A stretch of DNA of 64,000 nt from CAVRXQ01 sp963849105 (GCA_963849105.1 CAWKGD010000003.1:620001-684000), one strand, 5' to 3'; numbered from the stretch's first letter, positions 40,461-49,877 are shown. Program-made: numbers and translations. Notes: generated by a model not told the origin, from the letters alone.

Positions 40461-41162
40461 GTGACGATGGATGTACTGAGAGAGCGCGCCGCGCTCGCGT
40501 TGGACACCAGCTTCTTCACACGCGTCGGTGAGACTCTCGGTGACGCGGTCAATAAACAGATGGAGTCCCAGTGCGCATGGTTGCTGAGTTCCGTGAATGA
40601 CGCTGCGCCGTACGGAGACATCGGACAAGTAGCCGCTCCGTCTGCGGAGACTGATCCAGTGACGGTCCTGCGCGGCGCAAAGGTGGATGTGGATCCGCGA
40701 CGAACCCGTATCGCGATCGCAATCGTGCTTCTTGCTGCGCTCGGTTCAGTTGCGGTCACCCTTCTCGTTGCGGCGTTCGAGAAGAACGCGCAGATTAATG
40801 AGCTCCGCTTTCACGGCGTGCAGGTCGAAATGACAGTCACCCGGTGCCTTGGACTGCTCGGAGGAAGCGGCAGCAACGCTGCTGGTTACGCGTGCCGGGG
40901 CACCTACACCTTCGGGCGTCGTCGCTTTGAGAAGGCGATCCCGGGCGATCTGCTGAGAGCGCCCGGGAGCAAGATCGTCGCAGTGATCGTGCCAACTGAT
41001 CCGGCGCTCGTTTCAACTGAAGCCGCGGTGCGGGCCGAACGGGCGTCCGCCGACGTGTTCATCGTTCCGGCGATCTCGCTCGTCTTGTTCGTGCTTGCGA
41101 GCGGACTGCTCGTATTGCGAACTGGGCTCGGACGGCGGAGCACCTCTTTATCGCCGGGATGA
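40461..41162 (+). CDS. Membrane protein of unknown function with two helices
   Basis: About 233 aa from GTG 40461, or slightly shorter from ATG 40467. Two helices are clear: RIAIAIVLLAALGSVAVTLL (about 83-102) and VFIVPAISLVLFVLASGLLV (about 199-218). Between them lies an extracytoplasmic domain with VQVEMTVTRCLG and YACRGTYTFGRRRFEKAIPG, like DUF3592-type proteins; its two cysteines could form a disulfide. The 3' end overlaps the convergent membrane gene by 15 bp. No function can be given. Confidence 0.65.
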   Translation: MTMDVLRERAALALDTSFFTRVGETLGDAVNKQMESQCAWLLSSVNDAAPYGDIGQVAAPSAETDPVTVLRGAKVDVDPRRTRIAIAIVLLAALGSVAVTLLVAAFEKNAQINELRFHGVQVEMTVTRCLGLLGGSGSNAAGYACRGTYTFGRRRFEKAIPGDLLRAPGSKIVAVIVPTDPALVSTEAAVRAERASADVFIVPAISLVLFVLASGLLVLRTGLGRRSTSLSPG

Positions 41163-41762
41163 TGATGGTGGCGTGTAGCGCTTACTCGCGGTCGGTCTCG
41201 GCACGAAGGAACTGCCTGATCCAGCGGCGGCGAGCCCTGGCCGCCAGCGTGAGTCGCCACTCGCCTCCCGCAGGCGTTGGTGGTACCGGTAGGCGCGGAC
41301 GAGGTACCACGCGCCACCGATGATGAACGGCACCCCGAATCCCCAGAAGTGCAAGTTGAAGATCGCCAACCCGTACAAAGCGAGGCCCATGCCGATCGGG
41401 AGACGCTTGCGGAACCACGACGCGACGAGCATGATCGCCGAGAGCACCAACATCGCGACCAGAACCTCGTGATAGATGCTGACGCTGACGTGGAGCCTGT
41501 TCGGCTGGCCGTTCGCAAGGGTCGCGGCCGGGTCGTTTGCGATCAGTGAGTCGGTGACGACCAGCGCGATACCCGCAGCGAGCGGAGCGGCGAAGAGCCC
41601 GATTAGGCGCTCCTTGTCGGTGACCGCTTTCGCCTCGGCTTCGAGATCCTCGCGTGAGAGCGACGTGCTGGCAGCAGCATCGGTTCCTGGCCACGGTGGC
41701 TTCAGGAAAGCGCGCTGCAGTCGGGACGAGAGGCTCGTTTTCGCGACCTCGAGCGGTGACAT
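41148..41762 (-). CDS. Membrane protein of unknown function with several helices
   Basis: 204 aa from ATG 41762. An acidic N-terminal segment (SREDLEAEAKAVTDKERLIG) precedes helices LIGLFAAPLAAGIALVVTD, HEVLVAMLVLSAIMLVASWF and MGLALYGLAIFNLHFWG, with VPFIIGGAWYLVRAYRYHQR at the end. The tail is charged and Ser/Arg-rich and runs 15 bp into the convergent gene. The pattern recurs in actinobacterial conserved hypothetical proteins; role unknown. Confidence 0.72.
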   Translation of the reverse strand: MSPLEVAKTSLSSRLQRAFLKPPWPGTDAAASTSLSREDLEAEAKAVTDKERLIGLFAAPLAAGIALVVTDSLIANDPAATLANGQPNRLHVSVSIYHEVLVAMLVLSAIMLVASWFRKRLPIGMGLALYGLAIFNLHFWGFGVPFIIGGAWYLVRAYRYHQRLREASGDSRWRPGLAAAGSGSSFVPRPTASKRYTPPSSSRR

Positions 41763-41918
41763 GGCAGGAGAGTAACGGCATCACTCGAGTATCGAAATGA
41801 GCACGCGCGGAAAAGCCCTGCATCGCACCAGCACGGCGAGAAAATTCATCTCCCGGAAACCGATGGGAAAACGTTCAGAAACGGTTCGCTGGGAGTCTGA
41901 AGTTTAAGGGGCCGCCCT

Positions 41919-42584
41919 GTGTTTGCCTTTGTTCGACTCATCCTCGATGATTGCCCCGGCGCGCTATCGCACGCGGCAGCAGGAATCGCCGACGTCGGCG
42001 GGAACATCGTCTGGCTCGATGTTGTGGAACAAGATGGCAAGACCGTCGTCGACGACTTCGTCGTCGAGCTCGCCTCGACATCTCGAGACGAGCTGGCGCA
42101 ACATCTGCGGTCGCTTTCCGGTGTCGCGGTGGACTGTGTGCGAACCGCGCCCGACTTCGATCTCCACCAGGAGATCGAGCTCATCTCGTCGCTGGCATCG
42201 AATCCACGGCCGAGTCTCGATCTTTTCGCTCGTCTGGTGCCGGCGATCGTCCGTTGCGACTGGGCGGTCGTCATTTCATCGGTCGGTCCAGCGCACGTCA
42301 TCACGCACGCGAGCGCGAACGGGCCAAGGATTCGCTGGGTGAGCCTTCCCTGGATACCGATCGAAAAGCCTGTTGTGTTCGATAAGGGAGAAGACTGGAT
42401 TCCGTCGGCTTGGCACTCCGATGCCCTCGGGCTCCTCGCTGCACCGATCGCCGGCAACACTTGTGTGCTGACGTGTCGCAAGATGGGGCCGCAGTTTCGC
42501 CCGAGCGAGATCGAGCGACTTACCCAGCTCGGTCAGCTTGCCGGTCGACTCTTACCCACGCCGTCGGACGGATCGCGCGCATAG
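41919..42584 (+). CDS. ACT-domain protein, probably regulatory
   Basis: 221 aa. Residues 1-75 form an ACT domain (VRLILDDCPGALSHAAAGIA, then GGNIVWLDVVEQDG and VDDFVVEL), which normally binds an amino acid. The rest, about 90-215, looks GAF-like (LVPAIVRCDWAVVISSVGP; LGLLAAPIAGNTCVLTCRKMG; IERLTQLGQLAGRLL). It may be an amino-acid sensor for nearby nitrogen or amino-acid genes, but no output domain is visible. GTG 41919 is the start. Confidence 0.78.
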   Translation: MFAFVRLILDDCPGALSHAAAGIADVGGNIVWLDVVEQDGKTVVDDFVVELASTSRDELAQHLRSLSGVAVDCVRTAPDFDLHQEIELISSLASNPRPSLDLFARLVPAIVRCDWAVVISSVGPAHVITHASANGPRIRWVSLPWIPIEKPVVFDKGEDWIPSAWHSDALGLLAAPIAGNTCVLTCRKMGPQFRPSEIERLTQLGQLAGRLLPTPSDGSRA

Positions 42585-42694
42585 GTCCGAGAGCGGCTCA
42601 GTCAGACTTCGACTCCGGTGCGAGCCCTGGCCCGACGCTGACGGATAATTGATCAGGCCCTATCTGACACACATGAGTACGGGCGCCCACACAG

Positions 42695-43033
42695 CTACAC
42701 GGCGTCTGAGCCCTGCTCTCCGGTGCGAATCCGCACGACGTCCTCGACGTCTTGCACCCAAACTTTGCCGTCCCCGACCGCACCTGTTCGGGCATTTTTG
42801 ATGACGGTGTCGACCACCGCATCGACCTTCGAATCGTCGATCAAGATCTCGAGTCGCAGCTTCGGCAGCATCGTGATGACGAACTGCGAGTCGCGGTACG
42901 TCTCGACATGCCCTTCCTCCTCTCCATAGCCCAGGACCTGAGCCATCGTGAGACCGTGGACTCCGACTGCCTCGAGAGCTAATTTCACATCGTCAAGCTC
43001 GTTAGGCCTGATCACTGCAACGACGACCTTCAC
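42695..43033 (-). CDS. glnB: P-II nitrogen regulatory protein with Phe at position 51
   Basis: Trimeric P-II signal protein of 112 aa that senses ATP/ADP and 2-oxoglutarate and usually controls Amt and nitrogen enzymes. It has MKVVVAVIRPNELDDVKLAL at the start and the C-terminal signature ARTGAVGDGKVWV followed by VRIRTGEQG. In the T-loop (EEEGHVETYRDSQFV), residue 51, normally the Tyr that is uridylylated or adenylylated, is Phe; Tyr46 is kept. GTG 43033 has GGGAGG upstream. It may equally be called glnK; it stands near amt but is not in its operon. Confidence 0.93.
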   Translation of the reverse strand: MKVVVAVIRPNELDDVKLALEAVGVHGLTMAQVLGYGEEEGHVETYRDSQFVITMLPKLRLEILIDDSKVDAVVDTVIKNARTGAVGDGKVWVQDVEDVVRIRTGEQGSDAV

Positions 43034-43279
43034 ACCGACCTCCCTCGGCGACGTGCCTTAGATATCGCATTGATGCGCGGCGCGAATGAATGGTCGACGG
43101 GCGCGCGGCGTCGATGGATCAAACGTGACTCGGTTCACCAAATGGTACGGGGATCGTTGTTTCCGTTCTGTGGCGTGCGGAAGAAAGCTGCATTTCGAAT
43201 TCGCACGCTCGCTGGGGTCTCCCCCCTCCTGTCAGATGCGCCCTCCAGCCCTTCCGCACGGTGTGAGTAGCGTTGTCGG

Positions 43280-44632
43280 ATGGTCGCACCAAACGACACT
43301 GGCGCGGGCAGCGAACCGATTGTCCGACTCGGCGTGCTCGGTTGCGGGAACGTCGGGGGTGGGCTTGTCGAGCTCATCGACCGCGACGCCGAGGGTATTG
43401 CCCGACGCAGTGGCACGCGTCTCGAGGTCTCCAAGGTCGCCGTCCGAAATCTGGCGAAACCGCGGCGGCCGTTGTCGGTCGATCCCGATCGTTTCACGCA
43501 CGACGCGCATTCGGTCGCCACGGATCCGAACGTCGACGTCGTCGTCGAGCTGATCGGCGGCATCGAGCCGGCGCGCACCGTCATCCTCGAAGCGCTGAAG
43601 GCTGGCAAGCCAGTCGTGACGGCCAACAAGGAGCTCATCGCAAACTTCGGTGCCGAGCTGTTCGCGGCGGCGGAGGCCACAGGGTCCGAGCTGCTGTTCG
43701 AGGGCTCAGTTGGCGGGGCGATTCCGCTCCTCCGTGCGCTCCACGTCTCACTTGCGGCCGAACGGATCCGCCGCATTGTCGGAATCGTCAATGGCACGAC
43801 GAACTTCATCTTGTGGCGGATGAGTGAAGCAAAAGTCTCGTACCTCGAGGCGCTTCAGGAAGCCCAGAGCCTCGGTTACGCAGAGCGCGATCCGTCCGCC
43901 GACGTCGAGGGGTACGACGCTTCTGCGAAGGCAGCCATCCTGGCTGGCATCGCCTTCAACGCTGACGTCGTTGCCGGCGACGTCTATCGGGAAGGGATCG
44001 ATGCGCTCGATGCGGCGGACATCGAGTTCGCCCACCGGCTCGGCTACGAGGTGAAGCTGCTCGCGATCGCCGAGAACCTCGAGGAAGGAAACGGCGTCGA
44101 GCCGCTGCTCGATGTCCGTGTCCACCCGGCGATGATTCCTGTCGACCACCCGCTCGCCTCGGTCAATGGTGCGTTCAACGCGGTCTATGTCGAGGGGGAC
44201 TCTTGCGGCGAAATCATGCTTTTCGGCCGCGGCGCGGGGGGGATGCCGACGGCGAGCGCGGTTTTGGGCGATGTCCTCGAGGCGGCTCGCAGCCTCACCG
44301 GATCGCGCCCGGTGCACATGCCGCGACGCCATCGGTCGAGGATCCGTCCGATCGACGATCTGTGCTCGCAGTACTACTTGGCCATGGACGTCACCGATCG
44401 TCCGGGGGTCCTTGCTGCGGTGACCCGGGTATTCGGCGATCACTCGGTGTCGATCCAGTCGATGGAGCAGATTGGCGCGGAACCGGATGCACGACTCGTC
44501 TTCGTTACGCACCTCGCGCTCGAGGCGGATGTTCAATCGACGCTCGCCGAGTTGAAGGATCTTCCCCCGGTGAAGCGGATCGGTGCCCTGCTACGCGTCG
44601 TCGGCCGAGAACGCGATCCGACGACCACGTGA
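43280..44632 (+). CDS. hom: Homoserine dehydrogenase with C-terminal ACT domain
   Basis: Reduces aspartate semialdehyde to homoserine, the branch point to threonine and methionine. 450 aa: NAD(P)-binding GVLGCGNVGGGLVEL at 18-32, catalytic domain with NGTTNFIL and EAQSLGYAERDPSADVEGYD (active-site Asp/Lys region), and an ACT domain at about 370-440 (LAMDVTDRPGVLAAVTRVFG) for feedback control, probably by threonine. ATG 43280; a GTG just upstream is possible. It lies 83 bp before ilvD, same strand. Confidence 0.96.
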   Translation: MVAPNDTGAGSEPIVRLGVLGCGNVGGGLVELIDRDAEGIARRSGTRLEVSKVAVRNLAKPRRPLSVDPDRFTHDAHSVATDPNVDVVVELIGGIEPARTVILEALKAGKPVVTANKELIANFGAELFAAAEATGSELLFEGSVGGAIPLLRALHVSLAAERIRRIVGIVNGTTNFILWRMSEAKVSYLEALQEAQSLGYAERDPSADVEGYDASAKAAILAGIAFNADVVAGDVYREGIDALDAADIEFAHRLGYEVKLLAIAENLEEGNGVEPLLDVRVHPAMIPVDHPLASVNGAFNAVYVEGDSCGEIMLFGRGAGGMPTASAVLGDVLEAARSLTGSRPVHMPRRHRSRIRPIDDLCSQYYLAMDVTDRPGVLAAVTRVFGDHSVSIQSMEQIGAEPDARLVFVTHLALEADVQSTLAELKDLPPVKRIGALLRVVGRERDPTTT

Positions 44633-44715
44633 TTTCTGTCAGGCGAAGCAGCGGGTTTTGTGGATCGACCGACGACTGACGACCGAAGGGCCGGAGCTCC
44701 GTAACCTTGGGTGCC

Positions 44716-46404
44716 ATGTCGGAGGCACCGCGCAGCTTGAAGATCCACAGCCAGGACGTCACGGAGGGCGATCGCCGGGCTGGGGCGCGGGCAATGCTGC
44801 GCGCGGTCGGGATGGGGGATGCGGACTTCGCGAAGCCGCAAGTCGGTGTCGCCTCGACCTGGAACGAAGTGACCCCGTGCAATCTGTCCCTCGCCCGGCT
44901 CGCGATCCGTGCTAAGGACGGCATTCGCGACGCCGGCGGGTTCCCGCTCGAGTTCGGATCGATCACGGTCTCAGACGGGATCGCGATGGGCACCGAGGGG
45001 ATGCGCGCCTCGCTCGTGAGCCGGGAGGTGATTACCGACTCTGTTGAGACGGTGATGATTGCCGAGCGCTTCGACGCGTTCGTCGGCCTCGCCGGGTGCG
45101 ACAAGTCGCTACCGGCGATGATCATGGCCGCAGCTCGCCTCGACGTCCCGAGCGTGTTCGTCTATGCGGGGACGATCCTCCCGGGCCACCACCGCGGGCA
45201 GGCGATCGACATCACGAGCGTCTTCGAGGCGATCGGCGCCCACGCCGCAGGTCGCATGGACGATGAGGAGTTTCACGAGATCGAGAGGCAGGCCTGTCCG
45301 ACCGAAGGTGCTTGCGCGGGAATGTTCACCGCCAACACGATGGCGACGATCGGAGAAGCGATTGGGATGTCCCTTCCCGGCGGATCGTCGCCCCCCGCGG
45401 TCGATCCTCGACGCGACGAGATCGCATACGAGTCCGGCCGTGCTGTCGTTCGTCTTTTGGAGCTCGGTCTGAGCTCGCGGGCGATCTTGACGCGCGCCGC
45501 ATTCGAGAACGCGATCGCCGTGTCGATGGCCGTCGGCGGATCGACGAACGCGGTGCTGCACCTTCTCGCGATCGCGAACGAGGCCCGCGTCAATCTCTCG
45601 ATTGAGGACTTCGAGGCAATCGGGAAACGTACCCCGCATATCGCCGACATGAAACCGGGCGGTCGATTCCACATGAGCGATCTCGATGGCATCGGGGGCG
45701 TGCCCGTCGTGATGCGCGAGCTCCTCGAAGCCGGACTGCTGCAAGGTGACGCGATGACCGTGACCGGTCGGAGCGTTGCCGAGAATCTCGCGCAACTCGA
45801 GCCCGCCCACCCTGACGGCACGGTCGTGCGCCCGCTCAGTGCGCCGATCCACTCGCGTGGTGGAACGGTGATCCTGCGCGGATCCCTTGCGCCTCTCGGC
45901 GCGGTGGTGAAAATCGCCGGATCGAGTCTCGAACGATTCGAGGGCCCGGCGCGAGTGTTTGATTCCGAGGAACTCACGATGCAAGCGATCCTCGCCGGAG
46001 AGATCGCCTCGGGCGCGGTCATCGTGATCCGTTACGAGGGCCCGAAGGGAGCTCCCGGGATGCCGGAGATGCTCGCCGTCACGGGTGCGCTGAGCGGCAC
46101 CGGGCGCGGCGAGGACTACGCGCTTGTGACGGACGGTCGATTTTCTGGCGGCACGCGCGGCTTTTGCATCGGTCACGTCGCACCAGAAGGGTTCGTCGGC
46201 GGTCCGATCGCGCTCGTCCGCGACGGGGACCGTATCTCGATCGATGCCACGACGAACTCGATCGAACTGCACGTCGACGGTGCCGAGCTCGAGCGCAGGC
46301 GAGCGAACTGGAAGGCGCCTGATCCGCGCTACACGAGGGGCGTGCTGGCGAAATTCGCCCGCTTGGTGGCTGGCGCGGAACGCGGGGCGGTCACCGAGCC
46401 ATGA
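44716..46404 (+). CDS. ilvD: Dihydroxy-acid dehydratase
   Basis: Third common step of Val/Ile synthesis: dehydrates 2,3-dihydroxy acids to 2-oxo acids. About 562 aa. Cluster cysteines occur in NEVTPCNLSLARL, GCDKSLPAM and TEGACAGMFTANTM, and the catalytic Ser region is TDGRFSGGTRG. ATG 44716 is chosen over TTG 44707. Its last codons overlap the region that leads into the ilvB attenuator, so ilvD read-through may also enter ilvBNC. Confidence 0.97.
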   Translation: MSEAPRSLKIHSQDVTEGDRRAGARAMLRAVGMGDADFAKPQVGVASTWNEVTPCNLSLARLAIRAKDGIRDAGGFPLEFGSITVSDGIAMGTEGMRASLVSREVITDSVETVMIAERFDAFVGLAGCDKSLPAMIMAAARLDVPSVFVYAGTILPGHHRGQAIDITSVFEAIGAHAAGRMDDEEFHEIERQACPTEGACAGMFTANTMATIGEAIGMSLPGGSSPPAVDPRRDEIAYESGRAVVRLLELGLSSRAILTRAAFENAIAVSMAVGGSTNAVLHLLAIANEARVNLSIEDFEAIGKRTPHIADMKPGGRFHMSDLDGIGGVPVVMRELLEAGLLQGDAMTVTGRSVAENLAQLEPAHPDGTVVRPLSAPIHSRGGTVILRGSLAPLGAVVKIAGSSLERFEGPARVFDSEELTMQAILAGEIASGAVIVIRYEGPKGAPGMPEMLAVTGALSGTGRGEDYALVTDGRFSGGTRGFCIGHVAPEGFVGGPIALVRDGDRISIDATTNSIELHVDGAELERRRANWKAPDPRYTRGVLAKFARLVAGAERGAVTEP

Positions 46405-46448
46405 ATCGAACTTGTGGAATCGCCCTGGACCTGCCATTATTCGTGGCA

Positions 46449-46484
46449 ATGTTCGCGACAGTCGTCCTCGTACTCATCACCTAG
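46449..46484 (+). CDS. ilvB leader peptide (attenuator)
   Basis: Short frame MFATVVLVLIT with stop TAG, seven of its eleven residues being Val, Leu or Ile, located between ilvD and ilvB. The frame is also open from ATG 46401 (27 residues). A 7-bp hairpin begins at its stop codon (46484-46490 with 46506-46512), then an intrinsic terminator follows at 46515-46538. Slow translation at scarce Val/Leu/Ile codons would favour read-through. Confidence 0.8.
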   Translation: MFATVVLVLIT

Positions 46485-46514
46485 CACGCGCCCGGCTCAG
46501 CCGCACGCGTGCTC

Positions 46515-46538
46515 ACGACCTCCCGAAAGGGAGGTCGT
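46515..46538 (+). terminator. ilvB attenuator terminator
   Basis: acgacctccc, GAAA tetraloop, gggaggtcgt: a perfect 10-bp stem followed by TTTTGTT. It ends 54 bp before the ilvB start and follows the leader peptide. Confidence 0.88.
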
Positions 46539-46592
46539 TTTGTTCCCTGCCGCAAAACGGAGACGCGCAGATCAAATGACGAGGAGAGAGTG

Positions 46593-48317
46593 GTGAAACT
46601 GACCGGGGCCCAGGCTCTTGTGAAGAGCCTCGAGACCGAAGGAGTCGAGGTTGTGTTCGGCCTGCCCGGTGGCGCGATCTTGCCGGTCTACGACCCGATT
46701 CTCGATTCCTCGATCCGCCACATCCTCGTTCGTCACGAACAGGGCGCCGGACACGCCGCCGAGGGCTACGCGCTCGTCACCGGTCATGCCGGCGTGGCGA
46801 TGGTGACGAGCGGACCTGGCGCGACGAACATCGTTACGCCGATCGCAGACGCCTTCCTCGACTCGGTGCCCCTCGTCGTTGTCACCGGTCAGGTTTCGAC
46901 GTCGGCAATCGGGACCGACGCCTTCCAAGAGGTCGATACGACCGGCATTACGACAAGCATCACGAAGCACAACTGGTTGATTACCGATCCCGCAGACATC
47001 GCGCGTACGGTCAAGGAGGCATTCCACGTCGCGACGACCGGGCGTCCTGGACCGGTCGTGATCGACGTGCCAAAGGACGTTGCGCAAGCGACGACGACCT
47101 GGCCAGAGCGGGTCGAGATGGAGCTGCCCGGTTACCGCTTGATTGGTGAGCCCGACTTGAGCGCGGTGGACGCAGCGGTTGCGCTGATACGTGAGGCGCG
47201 CCGGCCGGTGTTGTACGTCGGTGGCGGGGTGTTGAAAGCCGGTGCCACCGAAGCTCTTGCCCAGCTCGTGGAGCGGACGGGCTTTCCTGTTGTGACGACA
47301 TTGATGGCGCGCGGCGCGTTCCCCGACAGCGATCCCCGCTGTCTCGGGATGCCGGGTATGCACGGGACCTACGCCGCCGTCACGGCGATGCAACGGGCCG
47401 ATCTCCTCGTCGCCCTCGGGGCACGATTCGATGATCGGGTCACCGGAAAGGTGTCGGCGTTCGCTCCCGAGGCGAAGATCGTCCACCTCGATGTCGACCG
47501 GGCCGAGATCGGAAAGGTCCGCCGCCCAGATGTGGCGATCGCGGCGGACTGCCGAGCCGGCATCGAGGCGCTCGTCCGTCGACTCGGCGCCAAAAGTCCC
47601 GGGGGCTCGTTCGATGCACAGCACCTCGAACCATGGTGGGCCGAGATCGACGCCTGGCGGACGTCGTACCCGCTGCATTACGAAACCGACGAGACGCCGA
47701 GTTCACTGAAGCCGCAGTTCGTCATCGAGCAGCTGCGTGCTGCGACGCCAGACGACACGATCCTTGTCTCCGGGGTCGGCCAGCATCAGATGTGGGCTGC
47801 GCAACACTGGCGCTTCGACCACCCGCGCACCTGGGTGAATTCCGGCGGCCTCGGAACGATGGGCTTCGCAATCCCCGCGGCTATTGGTGCGAAAGTCGGC
47901 CGACCCAATCAGATGGTGTGGGCGGTCGACGGTGACGGATGTTTCCAGATGACCGCACAGGAGCTGATCACCGCGTCGACGGAGCGCATCCCCGTCAAGA
48001 TCGCCATCTTGAACAACGCCTATCTCGGCATGGTCCGCCAGTGGCAGCACATGTTCTACGACGAGCGCTACTCGTCGGTGTACCTCTCTCCCGATGTGCC
48101 GGACTATGTGCGCTGGGCGGAGGCGATGGGTTGCGCCGGCTTCCGGGTGACGAGCGCGGAGGACGTTCGCCCGACGATCGAGAAGGCGAATGCGATCGAT
48201 GATCAGCCGGTCGTCGTCGACTTCAGGACCGATCCGAACGAACACGTCTATCCGATGGTCGCGGCCGGATCATCGAACGACGACATCGTCGTGCATCCGA
48301 GTCTTCGCGGGCAATGA
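46593..48317 (+). CDS. ilvB: Acetolactate synthase, large (catalytic) subunit
   Basis: ThDP-dependent enzyme, 574 aa, condensing pyruvate with pyruvate or 2-oxobutyrate. The catalytic Glu lies in GAGHAAEGYALVTG (about residue 53), the FAD-binding middle domain follows, and the ThDP/Mg motif is GDGCFQMTAQELITAS ending with NNAYLGMVRQWQ. GTG 46593 has GAGGAGAG just upstream. Its stop overlaps ilvN by 4 bp. Transcription is under the Val/Leu/Ile-rich leader. Confidence 0.97.
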   Translation: MKLTGAQALVKSLETEGVEVVFGLPGGAILPVYDPILDSSIRHILVRHEQGAGHAAEGYALVTGHAGVAMVTSGPGATNIVTPIADAFLDSVPLVVVTGQVSTSAIGTDAFQEVDTTGITTSITKHNWLITDPADIARTVKEAFHVATTGRPGPVVIDVPKDVAQATTTWPERVEMELPGYRLIGEPDLSAVDAAVALIREARRPVLYVGGGVLKAGATEALAQLVERTGFPVVTTLMARGAFPDSDPRCLGMPGMHGTYAAVTAMQRADLLVALGARFDDRVTGKVSAFAPEAKIVHLDVDRAEIGKVRRPDVAIAADCRAGIEALVRRLGAKSPGGSFDAQHLEPWWAEIDAWRTSYPLHYETDETPSSLKPQFVIEQLRAATPDDTILVSGVGQHQMWAAQHWRFDHPRTWVNSGGLGTMGFAIPAAIGAKVGRPNQMVWAVDGDGCFQMTAQELITASTERIPVKIAILNNAYLGMVRQWQHMFYDERYSSVYLSPDVPDYVRWAEAMGCAGFRVTSAEDVRPTIEKANAIDDQPVVVDFRTDPNEHVYPMVAAGSSNDDIVVHPSLRGQ

Positions 48318-48802
48318 GAGTTTCAACGCTCCCACACCATCTGTTCTCGATCACGGTCGAGAACAAGGCGAGGGTCCTCGTGCGCGTCGCGGGTCTGTTC
48401 GCCCGCCGCGGCTTCAACATCGTGTCGTTGGCGGTCGCGCCGACCGACGACGAGCGCTATTCGCGAATCGCGATCGTGGTCGACGGCGACTCCGCTCCGC
48501 TCGAACAAATTCGCGCCCAGCTCGACAAGCTCTTGAACGTCGTCGAGATCAGCGAGATCAGGCCAGGAACGGCTCACGAAGCCGAACTGGCGCTCGTCTG
48601 CGTGAAAAAGGACTCCGCCGGAGAGCTCTTTGGTGTGCTGCAGAGCTACGGCGCCGAGATCATCGAAGACCGCGACAACGCGGTGCTCGCAGAGGTTGTC
48701 GCGCACCCTGAGCAGATCGACAAGTTGACGGAGTCGCTCGTCCCGTTTGGCATCGTCGAGTTTCAACGAACGGGACGCATCGCGATCGTTCCGCCGGCAT
48801 AG
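48314..48802 (+). CDS. ilvN: Acetolactate synthase, small (regulatory) subunit
   Basis: 162-aa regulatory subunit that binds valine and activates IlvB. N-terminal ACT domain HLFSITVENKARVLVRVAG followed by RRGFNIVSLAVAPT; the C-terminal half (ELALVCVKKDSAGELFGVLQ) is the usual IlvN extension. ATG 48314 overlaps the ilvB stop (ATGA), so the subunits are made in coupled fashion. Confidence 0.97.
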   Translation: MRVSTLPHHLFSITVENKARVLVRVAGLFARRGFNIVSLAVAPTDDERYSRIAIVVDGDSAPLEQIRAQLDKLLNVVEISEIRPGTAHEAELALVCVKKDSAGELFGVLQSYGAEIIEDRDNAVLAEVVAHPEQIDKLTESLVPFGIVEFQRTGRIAIVPPA

Positions 48803-48848
48803 GAATCCGTCCCCCGCTCGCCAGCAAACAAGGAAAGGTTGATCATCG

Positions 48849-49877
48849 ATGACGACGCTGTACTACGAAAAGGACGCCGATCGGAGCTTGATCGTCAATC
48901 GACCGGTGGCGATCGTCGGCTACGGCTCACAGGGCCACGCACACGCGCTGAATCTGCGCGACTCCGGCCTCGACGTACGTGTCGGCCTAAGGGAGGGCTC
49001 TTCGTCGCGATCCAAGGCGGAGGCAGCGGGTCTGCGGGTGACAGACATCGCTAGCGCGACGAAAGAGGCAAGCATCGTCATGGTTCTGTTGCCCGACACC
49101 GAGCAGCCGGCAGTGTACGAGTCAGAGATCGCGCCGAATCTCTCTGAAGGGGACGCCCTCGGTTTCGCGCACGGGTTCAATATCCGATTCAAGACCATCG
49201 AACCGCCGGATGGGGTCGACGTCTTCATGGTCGCGCCGAAAGGGCCTGGTCACCTCGTGCGCCGGACATACTGCGAGGGCGGCGGCGTCCCCTCGCTGAT
49301 CGCCGTCGCGGCGGATCATTCGGGCACGGCGATGGCCCTATCCCTTGCCTACGCTGACGCCCTCGGCGCGACACGCGCCGGGGTTCTCGAGACGACCTTC
49401 GTCGAGGAAACCGAAACCGACCTGTTCGGGGAACAGGTCGTCCTGTGCGGGGGTCTGACGGCCCTAGTCACAGCAGGATTCGAAACACTCGTGGCCGCGG
49501 GATACTCACCCGAATCGGCGTACTTCGAGTGCCTTCACGAGATGAAGCTGATCGTCGACCTGATGTACGAACAAGGAATCTCCGGTATGCGCTACTCGAT
49601 CTCGACGACTGCGGAGTACGGGGACCTCACCCGTGGGCCGCGCATCATCTCGGATTCGGTACGTGAAGAGATGCGCCGGATCCTCGAAGAGATCCGCGAC
49701 GGCTCGTTCGCGACCGAATGGATCCAGGAGAACAAGGACGGACTTCCGCGTTTTGCCAAGCTGCGCGAAGCGGGTGCCGCCCATCCCATTGAAAAGGTCG
49801 GCGCGAAACTGCGGTCGATGATGCCGTTCATCTCGGCGGCATCACAGCGCCTCGAAGATGTGTCCGGCGGCTCCTAA
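48849..49877 (+). CDS. ilvC: Ketol-acid reductoisomerase, class I
   Basis: Isomerises and reduces acetolactate, 342 aa (short, class I form). Rossmann motif VAIVGYGSQGHAHALNL at 17-33; the cofactor loop (LREGSSSRSKAEA) with Arg and several Ser suggests NADPH. The knotted C-terminal domain has the metal ligands in DLFGEQVVLCGGL and the ECLHEMKLIVDLMYEQG helix. ATG 48849, 46 bp after ilvN. Its end overlaps the next gene, pheA, by 20 bp. Confidence 0.97.
   Translation: MTTLYYEKDADRSLIVNRPVAIVGYGSQGHAHALNLRDSGLDVRVGLREGSSSRSKAEAAGLRVTDIASATKEASIVMVLLPDTEQPAVYESEIAPNLSEGDALGFAHGFNIRFKTIEPPDGVDVFMVAPKGPGHLVRRTYCEGGGVPSLIAVAADHSGTAMALSLAYADALGATRAGVLETTFVEETETDLFGEQVVLCGGLTALVTAGFETLVAAGYSPESAYFECLHEMKLIVDLMYEQGISGMRYSISTTAEYGDLTRGPRIISDSVREEMRRILEEIRDGSFATEWIQENKDGLPRFAKLREAGAAHPIEKVGAKLRSMMPFISAASQRLEDVSGGS

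Noticed and set aside
46401..46448. Longer ilvB leader starting at ATG 46401
   Set aside because: Frame is open, but the start overlaps the ilvD stop without a ribosome-binding site. The 11-residue form from 46449 matches the leuB leader in length and ends.
45109..46449. Long open frame antisense to ilvD
   Set aside because: Arg/His-rich translation without motifs. It is the usual antisense openness of a GC-rich coding gene; similar ones oppose ilvB, gltB, leuC and leuA.
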